Source of the DNA: Betaproteobacteria bacterium
GTDB taxonomy: Bacteria; Pseudomonadota; Gammaproteobacteria; Burkholderiales; Casimicrobiaceae
NCBI GenBank assembly: GCA_016861105.1
Contig: BOKS01000020.1
Coordinates: 5,001-53,713 of the forward strand
Length of the DNA: 48,713 nt
Direction of reading: 5' to 3'
Below, piece after piece: positions 1-9,722 of this stretch. Position 1 is the stretch's first letter; every line of letters begins with the position of its first letter. Position numbers and translations under genes: made by a program. The notes beneath the pieces were generated by a model that was given only the letters and a program-made list of their open reading frames with translations, made no database searches and was not told where the DNA came from.

Positions 1-37
1 TGCCACCCTGCCGACGACCGGGCAGCAAAGAAGCGGA

Positions 38-65
38 ATTATACACCGGGAAGGGGGTGGGTCAA
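38..65 (-). promoter_or_regulatory. sigma70-type promoter reading leftwards out of the window
   Basis: On the minus strand a -35 box TTGACC (60-65) and a perfect -10 box TATAAT (38-43) are separated by 16 bp, in otherwise very GC-rich DNA. Transcription would start near position 30 and leave the window to the left, so the promoter serves a gene not shown here rather than the neighbouring sulfotransferase gene. The -35 box lies inside an inverted repeat (GGGGTG 54-59, CACCCC 66-71, with acacc/ggtgt outside it) that could also end transcription arriving from the glycan operon. The promoter match is seen directly; the role is inferred. Confidence 0.6.
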
Positions 66-108
66 CACCCCGGTGTCGCTCCGGACCGTGCGGGACGACG
101 CCCCCCTT

Positions 109-1317
109 TCATGCGGCGCGGGGCAGCGGACGCACTGCCAGGTCGAGGACCCAGAACTCCCTCAGCCCGGCCGCGTCACCGCGCTCGAACGCGATCTCGA
201 GGCGCCCGCCCGCCAGGACCGCGGCCGGCACCTCCGCCCCCGCCCAGAGCTGGCTGGGATCGGCCGGACAGCCGACCTCGTTCGCCTCGTCGAACATCGG
301 CACCGGCGTGCCGTTGACCAGGACCCGGCACGCGAAGCGGCACTCGGCCGGGGCGATCCAGAACACGCCTTCGAGGCGCGCGCGCGCCGCGGGCGGGACG
401 TCGATCTCCAGCACGCCGACGGGCGCCTGAACGCGCCGCGCGAACCGGCCCGCGTAGCCGAACGACGCCGCCCGGACGCGATCGGAAAACCCGGCGCAGC
501 GGGTCGGCGCGTCCCAGTCGACGGTCCACGACGCGGGTGACGCCTGCCGGTCCGCGGCCGGCACGCCACCCGCAGCCTGTGCAGCCAGACGCGCCGCCGA
601 TCCGGCGTGCAGCCGCTCGGCCTCCCGGTACACCTCGGATTCGAACGGGAAGAGCGTGTCGAACAGCGGCTCCAGCGACGCGGGGAACGGACCGTCGACG
701 GCGTCGCCGAACTCGCCGGACGTGTTGAGCCTCGGCGCGGCGCCGAGCGAGCCGCCGTTGAAGATCGCCTCGAGCACGTTCCAGTCGTCGTCGAGCCGCT
801 CGGAGAGCAGGACCGCATCGTAGCGCCCGAGTTCGGCGACGGCCCGCGGCCCGAGACCGTCGATCCCGCCGTCGGGCGGCGCAGGAAGGAAGCACTGGGC
901 GACGCTCGCGTCGAACGGATACCAGCCCAGCGCCTGCCGCAGCGCGTCGCGATGCCGCTGCTCGCGCACCAGCGCGAGGAACTGGACCTGTCCCGGCAGC
1001 AGCGCCTGCGGCTCGCTGCCCTGGATGCGCAGCAGGTGCCGCACGAGCGACTGGAACCGCGGCCACGGACGCCGCAGCACCGTGAGGGTCGACCATCCCG
1101 CCAGGCGGCGCATCGCGGCCCAATGCGGAAAGTGGCTGCCGACGAGGCGCAGGCGGTCGAGCCGCGACGCGTCGAGCGTGTAGAGCTCGAGCGCGGACAC
1201 GAAGGGGTCGACGCCGAGCGCGCTGCGATGCAGGCTGCGGGACAGGAGCTCGTTGAGCGACGTGCCGGCGCACTTCGGCACGTGGTTGAAGTAGAGCGGA
1301 AAGGCGAGCGGCTTCAT
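109..1317 (-). CDS. sulfotransferase-family protein of the glycan locus
   Basis: A 402-residue protein. Its N-terminus reads NHVPKCAGTSLNELL (from about residue 9), which matches the PAPS-binding 5'-phosphosulfate loop (PKxGTS/T) of sulfotransferase-family proteins, including the 'sulfotransferase family' enzymes that modify polysaccharides. The C-terminal ~110 residues are a separate, probably beta-rich domain of unknown role. The ATG at 1317 is preferred over upstream in-frame starts because it overlaps the acetyltransferase stop as ATGA, a translational-coupling arrangement used throughout this operon. It is the last gene of the minus-strand operon that starts at the ABC permease. A role in sulfating a surface glycan is inferred from the P-loop and context; the substrate is unknown. 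Confidence 0.72.
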   Translation of the reverse strand: MKPLAFPLYFNHVPKCAGTSLNELLSRSLHRSALGVDPFVSALELYTLDASRLDRLRLVGSHFPHWAAMRRLAGWSTLTVLRRPWPRFQSLVRHLLRIQGSEPQALLPGQVQFLALVREQRHRDALRQALGWYPFDASVAQCFLPAPPDGGIDGLGPRAVAELGRYDAVLLSERLDDDWNVLEAIFNGGSLGAAPRLNTSGEFGDAVDGPFPASLEPLFDTLFPFESEVYREAERLHAGSAARLAAQAAGGVPAADRQASPASWTVDWDAPTRCAGFSDRVRAASFGYAGRFARRVQAPVGVLEIDVPPAARARLEGVFWIAPAECRFACRVLVNGTPVPMFDEANEVGCPADPSQLWAGAEVPAAVLAGGRLEIAFERGDAAGLREFWVLDLAVRPLPRAA

Positions 1318-1928
1318 CGGTCGAGGCGCCTCGCTGGCGTGCCCACGTACGTTCCCGGCGCGAGCAGGTCGGACACGACGGTGGCCCCGGCACCCACGAC
1401 CACGTCGTCGACGATCGTCATCCCGTCGATGACGGTGGCGCCGGCGCCGATCATCACGCGCTCGCCCAGCACGACACCCCCCGCGAGCGTGGCGTGCACC
1501 GAGACGTGGCAGAAGCGCCCCACGACGCAGTCGTGCTCCACGATCGCGCCGTTGTTCACGAGCGCGCCGTCGCCAAGCGACGAGCACGGCCCGACGTGGC
1601 AGCCGTGGCCGACGAACACGCCGCGGCCCAGCGTCGCGTGGGCGGACACGTGCGCGCCCGGCGCGACGAGCGTGTGGACGGCGCGCGGCGCGACCCGTCC
1701 GAGATCCCGCTGGCGCACGCGATTGTCGCCGGACGCGGGAAACCAGAGCCACCCGTCGGGAAGCGCGGCCAGCGACGGCACGGCCTCGAAGCCCATGATG
1801 CGCTCGCCCTCGCGCGCGCCGGGGTCCACGAAGCGCAGCGCCGCGATCCCGCGGGCGAGGGCGACGTCGGCCACGCTGCGTGCGTGCCCGCCGCACCCGA
1901 GCAGCGCCAGTCCGTCGGGGCCGCTCAC
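1314..1928 (-). CDS. NeuD/PerB/PglD-type sugar O- or N-acetyltransferase
   Basis: A 204-residue protein. The first ~75 residues form a Rossmann-like sugar-nucleotide-binding lobe (LALLGCGGHARSVADVA), followed by a left-handed parallel beta-helix of hexapeptide repeats (VAPGAHVSAHATLGRGVFVG and onward). The segment GAIVEHDCVVG carries the His expected to act as catalytic base in PglD/NeuD enzymes. These families use acetyl-CoA to acetylate nucleotide-linked amino sugars or sialic acid. A perosamine-synthase-like enzyme lies in the same locus (9723-10829), so a GDP-perosamine N-acetyltransferase (PerB-like) is an attractive inference; O-acetylation is the alternative. The GTG start at 1928 has GGAGG eight bases upstream. 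The end overlaps the sulfotransferase start by 4 nt. Confidence 0.85.
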   Translation of the reverse strand: MSGPDGLALLGCGGHARSVADVALARGIAALRFVDPGAREGERIMGFEAVPSLAALPDGWLWFPASGDNRVRQRDLGRVAPRAVHTLVAPGAHVSAHATLGRGVFVGHGCHVGPCSSLGDGALVNNGAIVEHDCVVGRFCHVSVHATLAGGVVLGERVMIGAGATVIDGMTIVDDVVVGAGATVVSDLLAPGTYVGTPARRLDR

Positions 1929-1989
1929 CGGACGCGCCTCCGCGCCACGCGCTTCGCGGCCGCTGCGCCTTCGTGGCGGCCCTGCGGGT

Positions 1990-3660
1990 TCACGCGACCC
2001 TCCGCGGCGCCTCGGCGTCGGCGAGCCGGTCGAGCACGCGCTTGTAGTCGTCCAGCGCGTGCGCCCAGGTACGCGGCGCGATCGCACGTTCGAAGTACGC
2101 CTGCTGCCGAGCGAGCAGCGCCTCCCGATGCGCGAGCGCCCACTCGATGCGCGACGCCATGTCGCGCCAGTCGTGCGGGTCGAACAGCATGTCCTGCGCG
2201 AGCCCGTCGTCGTGGATCGCCTGGACGGTGACGGGGATGCGCGCCATCACGACCGGCGTGCCGACGGACACCGACTCGGAGAACGTGAAGGGCAGCCCGC
2301 CCTCGAACAGGCTGGGGTTCACCGACAGCGTCGCGCGCCGGTAGAACGCGGCCAGCTCCTGCGGCGAGAGCCCCGGGACGAACAGCACCTCCTCCTGCAT
2401 CTCCAGGCGCGAGACGAACTCGCGGATCTCGGGCGCGAGCGCCGGGTTCCCGGTCAGCACGAGGCGGCAGCCCTCGTGGCGCCGCCGCAGCAAATGCGCG
2501 CAGGCACGCAGCAGGTTCACCACGTTCTTGTGCGGCCGGAACTGGCTCGCGTAGAACAGGAACCGGGCGTCCCCGCCGAGGGCCCCTGGCCGCAGCGGCG
2601 GCTGCACGCGGGCCACGGCGGCACGCACCAGCTCGCGCGCGAGCGCGTCCGTCGCCGCTTCCGGCTGCGCGCTCCCGTGCACGCGGATCAGCGCGTCGAG
2701 GCGGATCGCCCCGTGCGTCACGACGTCGACGGCGGACGGGTCCACGCCGAAGCGCCGCACCAGCGTGTTCGCCTTGACGAACTCGCTGTACGTGACGAAG
2801 CGGCGCGCGCGGCGCAGCGTCGCCTCGATCTGCCGGTAGGTGTCGAGCAGGCGCTCGCCGCCGATCTCGCTGAACGTCGCGGGAAAGTCGGCGAGCACGA
2901 CGTCGGGCACGCACACGAGGTGGGGCACGCGCAGGTCCGTGACGCTCGGCCAGAACGCTGTCGGGCAATACCACGCCCGGACGTCGTCGAGCCGCCCGAT
3001 CGCCTCGTGCAGCGCCTCGATCTCGACCTCCTGCATCTGCCTGTACATGGCGACCACCGTCGGCACGTCCTTCGGCGCACGTCCCGCGAGGAGCTCGCGC
3101 GCGGCCCGTCCCGTGCGCCGGCCGGCGACCGCGGTCGAGCCGCGCAGCGCCACCCGACCGACCCACGCGCGCGCTCGCGACACCGCGCTGCGCACGACCG
3201 CGGCCGCGAACAGGAACGGGGCCGCGAGCGTCGCGAGCGCCGCGAGCACCAGCCCCACGAGAACGAGCGGCCACATGCTGCGGCTGCCGATCACTGCGCG
3301 TCGCCAGGGGAAGAGCAGCCGGTTGGCGTGCTCGGCGAGCCAGGCGAAGGCCGCGTCGCGCCATGCGCGCAGCCTCCCGGGCCGCGGCACGCGGCGCCGG
3401 CTCCACGCCTCGTACGCGCGCAGCAGCGCGGGCTTGCGCTCCGGGCCGACCACGTCGAAGGCCTCGGGATCGATACGCTCGCTCTCGCACAGCTGACGCA
3501 ACGCGTCGCGCGACCAGCTCGGGCAGGCGATGACGAAGCGCATGTCGTCGCGTCGCTGCGCCGCCCGAAGCAGCGCCGCGAGATGGCGGCCGAGACCTTC
3601 CGCCCGCATGTCGACGGTCGGCTGATAGGCGAGATAGATGCCGTAGCGGGTCACAGGCAC
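1990..3660 (-). CDS. GT4 glycosyltransferase with an internal membrane segment
   Basis: A 556-residue GT-B glycosyltransferase. The C-terminal half has the family-4 nucleotide-sugar signature (FLFYASQFRPHKNVVNLLRA, then FEGGLPFTFSESVSVGTPVV with the conserved glutamates). The N-terminal acceptor lobe opens with YGIYLAYQPTVDMRAEGLGRH. Unusually, residues about 129-156 form a long hydrophobic stretch inside the N-terminal lobe, enough for a membrane helix or anchor. The GTG at 3660 is chosen because GGGAGG lies 7 bases upstream; a second GTG two codons later would give a 4-nt GTGA overlap with the upstream stop. It overlaps the preceding gene by about 10 nt, so it is co-translated with it. Sugar and linkage cannot be told. 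Confidence 0.85.
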   Translation of the reverse strand: MPVTRYGIYLAYQPTVDMRAEGLGRHLAALLRAAQRRDDMRFVIACPSWSRDALRQLCESERIDPEAFDVVGPERKPALLRAYEAWSRRRVPRPGRLRAWRDAAFAWLAEHANRLLFPWRRAVIGSRSMWPLVLVGLVLAALATLAAPFLFAAAVVRSAVSRARAWVGRVALRGSTAVAGRRTGRAARELLAGRAPKDVPTVVAMYRQMQEVEIEALHEAIGRLDDVRAWYCPTAFWPSVTDLRVPHLVCVPDVVLADFPATFSEIGGERLLDTYRQIEATLRRARRFVTYSEFVKANTLVRRFGVDPSAVDVVTHGAIRLDALIRVHGSAQPEAATDALARELVRAAVARVQPPLRPGALGGDARFLFYASQFRPHKNVVNLLRACAHLLRRRHEGCRLVLTGNPALAPEIREFVSRLEMQEEVLFVPGLSPQELAAFYRRATLSVNPSLFEGGLPFTFSESVSVGTPVVMARIPVTVQAIHDDGLAQDMLFDPHDWRDMASRIEWALAHREALLARQQAYFERAIAPRTWAHALDDYKRVLDRLADAEAPRRVA

Positions 3661-5958
3661 GCCCGCACCTCCCGCCAGTAGGCGCCGGCGTGATGGGAGA
3701 CGCCATTGCGGGCGAGCCTCTCAGCGGACGGCACGCGCGCGGCGAGGGCCGCAGCCTGCGTCTCCATGCGCTTCAGCGCCGCCGCCATCGCCTCCGGATC
3801 GTCCGACGCCATCCACTCGATCGCGAGCTCGTTCGTCGCGGCGATCTCGCGCATCGCCGGATAGTCGCTGGACAGCGACGGCACCCCGAGCCAGGCCGCC
3901 TCGACGACGCTGAACGTGCCGTTGTCGATGCGTCCTGCATGCCACAGGAAGCGCCCGCCCGCCAGCACGCGGCGGTAGGCGCGGTCCGGGAGCTCGCCGA
4001 GGATCTTCACCCGCCGCCGGAAGCCGCGGCTGCGCGTGCGCAGCGCCTTGAGCGTCGCCAGATGCGGAAGATCGGCGGTCAGCAGGCGCTCCGTGTCCAC
4101 GCCCGTGACGCGGCACTCGAGCTCGCCGTCGAGTTCGTCGTAGTAGATCGCGAGCGCCTGCGCTGCGTTGGCATGGTTCTTGTGAAGCGCGAGATTGGTC
4201 GTCCAGACGAAGTAGCCCGGCCCGCCCTCCTCGCTCGCGCCCTGCGGGCCGGCCGCGGCGTCGAACGCCGGCACGAGCATCGGCAGCCTGCGCAGGCGGG
4301 CGAGCGGCAACCCGGCGTAGTCGCGCGCGTCGCGGAAGGTGAACTGGGTGGTCACGATCACGCGCTCCGCGGCGTGCTGTGCGGCGAGAAACGCGTGGTT
4401 CGTGGCAGGGTCGAGGAAGCCGAGATAGCGTTGCAGGTAGTCGTACACGACCATGACGTACGGCCGCAGCGGCAGCAGCGGCAGCGTGATCCGGTCGGAG
4501 ACCAGCACCCACAGGTCGCAGTCGCCGAACTGCGTCGCGCCGTCGTCCGGAACCGCGTACTGCGGCGCCTCCACGTTGGCGTCGATGCCCGCGTAGGCGA
4601 CCGACCGCCGCGCCTCGTCCCGCTGCAGCGTCTTCCAGCGGAACGGCCTGCGGGACACGCCGGCGGGCAGGTCGCGGAACTCGCGCTCGTCGTAGACGGA
4701 CGCGTCGTCCAGATGGCCGAACACGACCTCGGCGGGCTCGCCGGCCGCACGGCTGCCCGCGGCGATGGCTTCCGCCAGCAGCTTCGCGCCGCGCAGGCTC
4801 CCGCCGCGGTAGCCGACGGGGACGATGAGCGCGATCCGCCACGCGCGCGCCCGCCCGGGCGCGCCGGCGCGCGCCGCGGCCTCGGCGCTGCGCGCGATGC
4901 GCGCGAAGCCCGCCTGCCACGCGTCCGCGCAATTGTCGGCGAGCATCGGGGCGAGCAGCGCCGGCTGCGCCTCGCGGATGCGCGCGATCAGCGCCCGGTC
5001 CCCGGCCAGGATGCGCTCGAGCTTGCGGCGCGCCTCGGTCTCGCCGGTGCAGCGCCCGGGCTGCGCCGTGCCGCCGAAGCGGTCGAGGATGCCGCCGGCG
5101 AGGTACACGAGCGGCATGCCCGCCTGGATCGCCTCGAAGGGGTGGTAGTGGACGTGGAACGGCTCGCGGCTGTGGTAGTACATCACGCGCAGCGAGCGCA
5201 TGTTGCGCTCGTGCGTCTCGCGCGGGACGTAGCCGATCACGGCCGGATCGTCGACGGCCACCGGCTGCGCGCCGCCGATCACGTGCGGCAGCTTGCCGAA
5301 CGTGCGCCTGAAGCGGTCGTACACGTCGCGGAAGTAGGGCGACGAGCCGATGCGCGGGCACACGAAGAACACGCGTGCGTCGTCGCCCCGCCACTCGGCC
5401 GAGCGGTCCTCGCCGGACAGGCCGACCGGCAGGAAGCACGCCCGGTCCGCGAAGAACGGCTCCTCGATGCCCGCCAGGTGGTCGTACGCGGTCGCGAACC
5501 ACAGGCGACGCGCGTGGTCGCGCATCGCGATGCGCGTGGACAGCGGCAGGTGCTCGCGAATCAACGCCGAGTAGGTCACGCCGCGCGCGAGCCCGAACAC
5601 CCGGATCACGACGACGCCCGCGAAGTGCCGCAGCACCGCCTCGATCTGGCGCGGGAAGAATCCGACGAAGGCGATGCCGAAGCTGCGGTTGGCGATCCGC
5701 CAGGCCTCGTCGTCGGGCGCGTCGTACCAGTCCTGCGCATTGAGGCGGGACAGGTCGTCCTCCGGGAGCTCCAGGGTCGCGTCGAGCGACGCGTCGACGC
5801 TCGCCGACAGGTTCCCCTCGTCGTAGGGAAAGCGCTTCGGCGTGTAGATGCGCGTCACGCCGGCCAGCCGCAGCTGCGCCACCTCGAAGCGACGCAGCGT
5901 GCCGTGGTTGAGCAGCCACATCACGCCGGGCATCGCGCCGGGCGGCGACGCCGGCGGC

Positions 5959-5972
<14 letters not shown>
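3651..5972 (-). CDS. large tandem glycosyltransferase (two GT-B-like halves)
   Basis: A 773-residue protein with two glycosyltransferase-like halves. The N-terminal half (to about residue 370) contains a segment typical of a donor lobe (YYHSREPFHVHYHPFEAIQAG then MPLVYLAGG). A linker rich in Ala/Arg leads to a second half that begins WRIALIVPVGYRGGSL and ends in a GT4-like donor lobe (VWTTNLALHKNHANAAQAL, IDNGTFSVVEAAWLGVPSL). No signal peptide or clear membrane helix is seen. The ATG at 5972 overlaps the ABC ATPase stop by 14 nt; an internal ATG at 5933 is possible. Fused dual transferases of this sort occur in polysaccharide loci and add two successive residues. That function is inferred, and the sugars are unknown. 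Confidence 0.78.
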
Positions 5973-6707
<735 letters not shown>

Positions 6708-6711
<4 letters not shown>

Positions 6712-7487
6712 AGGTAGAAGATCACCTTGCGCTCGAGCCGGCGGCCGGCCAGCCACGCCGCCACCCCGAAGCCGGCGGCGAGTCCCGCCGCCCACGCGAA
6801 GTTCGCGGCCGTCGGCCACTGCCCGCGCAGCAACGGCGCGCGCACGATCTCGAGCAGGTGGTGGATCGGATTCCAGTCGACCAGTCCCGACAGTCCGGCC
6901 TTGCGGAACACGTCGGGCTCGAAGTACACGGGCGAGACGAACCACAGGGCCTGCAGCATCAGGCCGAGCGCGTGCGGGATGTCGCGGAACCGCGTCGCGA
7001 AGTAGGCGAGGAACGTCGCCACCGCCCATCCGATGGCGAGCAGCACCGGGAAGACGGCCAGCGCGGCGAACCAGCTCCAGCCGACGTTGCCGGGCATCAC
7101 CGCCACCGACCACACGATCAGGCCCGTGCTCGCGAACGCGAAGACGATCAGGTTGGTGACCGCGGTGCGCAGCGTGTAGATCGCCAGCGGACGCCGCGTC
7201 TGCCGGATGTACGCGTCGGCCTGCACGAACGCGAGCGAGCCGCCCGAGACCGTGCTGACGACGTACTCCCAGGTGATCATCCCCGAGAAGATGAACGGCG
7301 CGTAGCGCGTGACGTCCGCGCCGAAGATCCGGCTGAACACGAGGGTCAGCAGGATCGTCATGCCGAGCGGCTGGATGATCGACCACAGGGCGCCGAGGAA
7401 CGACCGCCGCCAGCGCTGGCGCAGGTCGGCGAGTGCGAGGTGCGACCAGAAGAAGCGCGCGCGCCAGACGTCGGCGAGGTAGCTCAT
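6708..7487 (-). CDS. wzm: polysaccharide ABC exporter permease (ABC-2 / Wzm type)
   Basis: A 259-residue ABC-2 permease. It has a short cytoplasmic amphipathic N-terminus (LADLRQRWRRSFLGALWSII), about six hydrophobic segments, and the family's conserved RDIPHALGLMLQ loop followed by WFVSPVYFEP. It forms the channel partner of the ATPase encoded immediately downstream. The ATG at 7487 fits the usual length of the family; longer in-frame extensions are Pro/Arg-rich and run into the divergent promoter region. It is the first gene of the 109-7487 minus-strand operon and is divergent from the GT9 gene. No convincing minus-strand promoter or strong Shine-Dalgarno sequence is seen ahead of it. Confidence 0.93.
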
Positions 7488-7605
7488 GGACGTTGCCGGG
7501 TTTCCCGCTGCGGCGCCGCCCGCCGGCGCCCCGCCGCCGGCGAGCCGGCGCGCACATCCTAACATCGGCTGCACGCGCGCGACGCGGCGCTGCCCCGGGC
7601 CGCGC

Positions 7606-7632
7606 TTGCGCCGGGCGCGTGCCGGGTACAAT
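7606..7632 (+). promoter_or_regulatory. possible promoter for the GT9 gene
   Basis: The divergent intergenic region 7488-7683 contains TACAAT (7627-7632) preceded by TTGCGC (7606-7611) with a 15-bp spacer, slightly shorter than ideal. Transcription would begin near 7639, leaving a leader of about 45 nt before the TTG start. It is the only reasonable plus-strand sigma70 match in the region. The rest of the interval is GC-rich Pro/Ala/Arg-like sequence with no other feature. Confidence 0.42.
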
Positions 7633-7683
7633 GCGCGGGCGCCCGCGCAGCACAGCGTCGGCGTGCCCGCACGCGCCGCGCCC

Positions 7684-8697
7684 TTGGCCAGCACCATCCT
7701 CGTCGTGAAGCTCGCCGCCATCGGCGACGTGGTGATGGCGTTGCCGATGCTCACCGCGCTGCGCGAAGCCGCGCCCTCGTCGAGGATCGCGTGGCTGTGC
7801 GGCGAGACCGTGCAGCCGCTGCTCGCCTGCGTGCGCGGGATCGACGAGCTGATCGCGATCGACGACGCGGGCCTGCTCGCCGGCGGCGCGTCGCAGCAGG
7901 CGGCCGTCGTCGCGCGGACGTGGCGCGTGCTCGCCGGCCGCCGCTTCGACCGCGTGCTGCTCGCGCACGCCGACGCGCGCTACCGCCACCTGATCCGCAC
8001 GCTGCGCGCCGGCGAGGTCCGCTCGCTCGAGCCCAGGGGTCCGCGCAGCGGCCTTCTGCCCGGCCGCTCGCACGCCGACGAGTACGTCCGCCTGGTCACC
8101 GGCGTCGACGATCATCGCGCTCGCGCCTATGCCCCGCCGCCGGTCGACGCGCCCCTGCCGCGCGACCTCGAGGAACGGCTGCCCTCCGGGGCGCCGCTGG
8201 TCGCGCTCGCGCCGGGCGGCGCCCGCAACGTCGCACGCGACAACCCGCTGCGCCGCTGGCCGGTCGACCGCTACGTCATGCTCGCCGACCACCTGCGCGC
8301 GGCCGGTTGCACGGTCCTGCTGACCGGTGCCGCGTCGGACGACTGGGTCCGTGCACCGTTCGGCGGGACCGCGACCGTCGACCTCGTCGGCCGCACCGAC
8401 CTGCCTTCGCTCGTCGCGCTCTACCGGCGCTGCGCCGCGGTGGTGACGCACGATTCCGGGCCGCTGCACCTCGCCGGCCTCGCGGGCGCGCCGCGCGTCG
8501 CGCTGTTCGGCCCGACGCCGCCGACGTCGTTCGCGCGGCCCGAGGCGCGCACCCGCGTCCTCTGGCCGGGGGCGGCGCTGCCCTGTGCCCCGTGCTACGA
8601 CGGCCGCGACTTCGCGGCGTGCGACGACAACGTGTGCATGCAGGCGATCGGCGTCGACGACGCGCTGCGCGGCGTGCTCGACCTGCTGGGACGCTGA
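7684..8697 (+). CDS. GT9 glycosyltransferase (heptosyltransferase family)
   Basis: A 337-residue GT9 protein. The N-terminal motif ILVVKLAAIGDVVMALPML is the classic start of ADP-heptose:LPS heptosyltransferases. The C-terminal lobe has VALAPGGARN, CAAVVTHDSGPLHLAGLAG and RVALFGPTPP, typical of the ADP-heptose-binding site. Four cysteines near the end (CAPCYDG, CDDNVCM) are common in this family. The TTG at 7684 is chosen because it places the hydrophobic first strand at the N-terminus; a GTG at 7663 is the alternative, and neither has a clear ribosome-binding site. It stands alone, convergent with the gene at 8720. It probably adds a heptose or related residue to the LPS core or another glycan; the donor is inferred. 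Confidence 0.88.
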   Translation: MASTILVVKLAAIGDVVMALPMLTALREAAPSSRIAWLCGETVQPLLACVRGIDELIAIDDAGLLAGGASQQAAVVARTWRVLAGRRFDRVLLAHADARYRHLIRTLRAGEVRSLEPRGPRSGLLPGRSHADEYVRLVTGVDDHRARAYAPPPVDAPLPRDLEERLPSGAPLVALAPGGARNVARDNPLRRWPVDRYVMLADHLRAAGCTVLLTGAASDDWVRAPFGGTATVDLVGRTDLPSLVALYRRCAAVVTHDSGPLHLAGLAGAPRVALFGPTPPTSFARPEARTRVLWPGAALPCAPCYDGRDFAACDDNVCMQAIGVDDALRGVLDLLGR

Positions 8698-8719
8698 GCC
8701 GCGCACGGTCGCCGGCGCG

Positions 8720-9691
8720 TCAGCCGCGCCGCGCCGGCGACGCGCCCCGGTGCGCCGCGACCATCGCGTCGACCACCTGCGGCATGCGCATGCTCGCACG
8801 CCATCCGAGTTCGGCCGCCGCGCGCGACGGATCCGCGCGGCTGACGGCGATGTCCGACGGTCTGGCGAGCGCGGGATCGCTGCGCACGTGCTCGCGCCAG
8901 TCGAGGCCGACGGCGGCGAAGGCGCGCTCGACGAACGCGCGCAGCGGATGCGTTTCGCCGGTCGCGATCACGTAGTCGCACGGCCGCGGCTGCCGCAGCA
9001 TCCGCCACATCGCCTCGACGTACTCCGGGGCCCATCCCCAGTCGCGCGACACGTCGAGGTTGCCGAGCACCAGCGGCTCGCGCGAGCCGCCGGCGATGCG
9101 GCACGCCGCCCCCACGATCTTCTGCGTGACGAAGCGCTCCGGCCGCAGCGGCGACTCGTGGTTGAACAGGATGCCCGAGCACGCGAACATGCCGTAGCTC
9201 GCGCGGTAGTTCGCGACGTGCCAGTAGGCGGCCGCCTTCGCCACGCCGTAGGGGCTGCGCGGGCGGAACGCGGTGCGCTCGTCGGCCGGCGCGTCGCCGG
9301 TGTCGCCGAAGCACTCGCTCGAGCAGGCGTTGTAGGTGCGGCAGGCGAGGTCGAGCGCGCGCAGCGCCTCCATGAGGTTCAGCGTCGCGCCGGCGATGCT
9401 CTCCATCGTCTCGATCGGCTGCTCGAAGGACAGCCCGACCGAGCTCTGCCCGCCGAGGTCGTAGACCTCGTCGGGGCGCACCAGCGCCAGCACCTGCAGG
9501 ACGCTGCGGAAGTCGCCGGGCGCCATCGAGTGCAGCCGCACGCCGTCGCGCACGCCGAGCGCCTCGAGCCGCGCGAGCGACGCGTGCGCCGCGTCTCGCG
9601 ACGTGCCGTGGACCTCGTAGCCGCGGTCGATCAGCAGGCGCGACAGGTACGCGCCGTCCTGCCCGGTGACGCCGCAGATCAGCGCGCGCAT
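8720..9691 (-). CDS. GDP-mannose 4,6-dehydratase-like SDR (second copy)
   Basis: A 323-residue extended short-chain dehydrogenase/reductase. The NAD(P)-binding motif is [15 protein letters not shown], the active site includes NACSSECFG (Ser/Ser-Glu) and the Tyr-Lys pair in SPYGVAKAAA, and the GMD-type segment [20 protein letters not shown] is conserved. It is clearly related to, but shorter and more diverged than, the gmd two genes upstream, and lacks the RRRSS segment after the first helix. It could be a second 4,6-dehydratase or could act on the Gmd product (reductase or epimerase-like). It is the last gene of the gmd operon, 31 nt after the aminotransferase gene. The family is certain; the exact reaction is open. 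Confidence 0.85.
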   Translation of the reverse strand: MRALICGVTGQDGAYLSRLLIDRGYEVHGTSRDAAHASLARLEALGVRDGVRLHSMAPGDFRSVLQVLALVRPDEVYDLGGQSSVGLSFEQPIETMESIAGATLNLMEALRALDLACRTYNACSSECFGDTGDAPADERTAFRPRSPYGVAKAAAYWHVANYRASYGMFACSGILFNHESPLRPERFVTQKIVGAACRIAGGSREPLVLGNLDVSRDWGWAPEYVEAMWRMLRQPRPCDYVIATGETHPLRAFVERAFAAVGLDWREHVRSDPALARPSDIAVSRADPSRAAAELGWRASMRMPQVVDAMVAAHRGASPARRG

Positions 9692-9722
9692 GGCGAGCGC
9701 TTCCGCGCCGGGCGGAGCGCGC

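Noticed and set aside
1318..1896. N-terminal extension of the sulfotransferase frame
   Set aside because: It overlaps the acetyltransferase gene in another frame and is Arg-rich; ATG 1317 is coupled to the upstream stop.
607..3681. A 1024-codon plus-strand open frame
   Set aside because: It is antisense to well-supported sulfotransferase, acetyltransferase and GT4 genes; its translation is Arg/Ala-rich with no domains, as expected for opposite frames of GC-saturated coding DNA.
7556..7561. TAGGAT as a minus-strand -10 box for the ABC exporter operon
   Set aside because: No -35 element at a suitable distance and only a partial -10 match.
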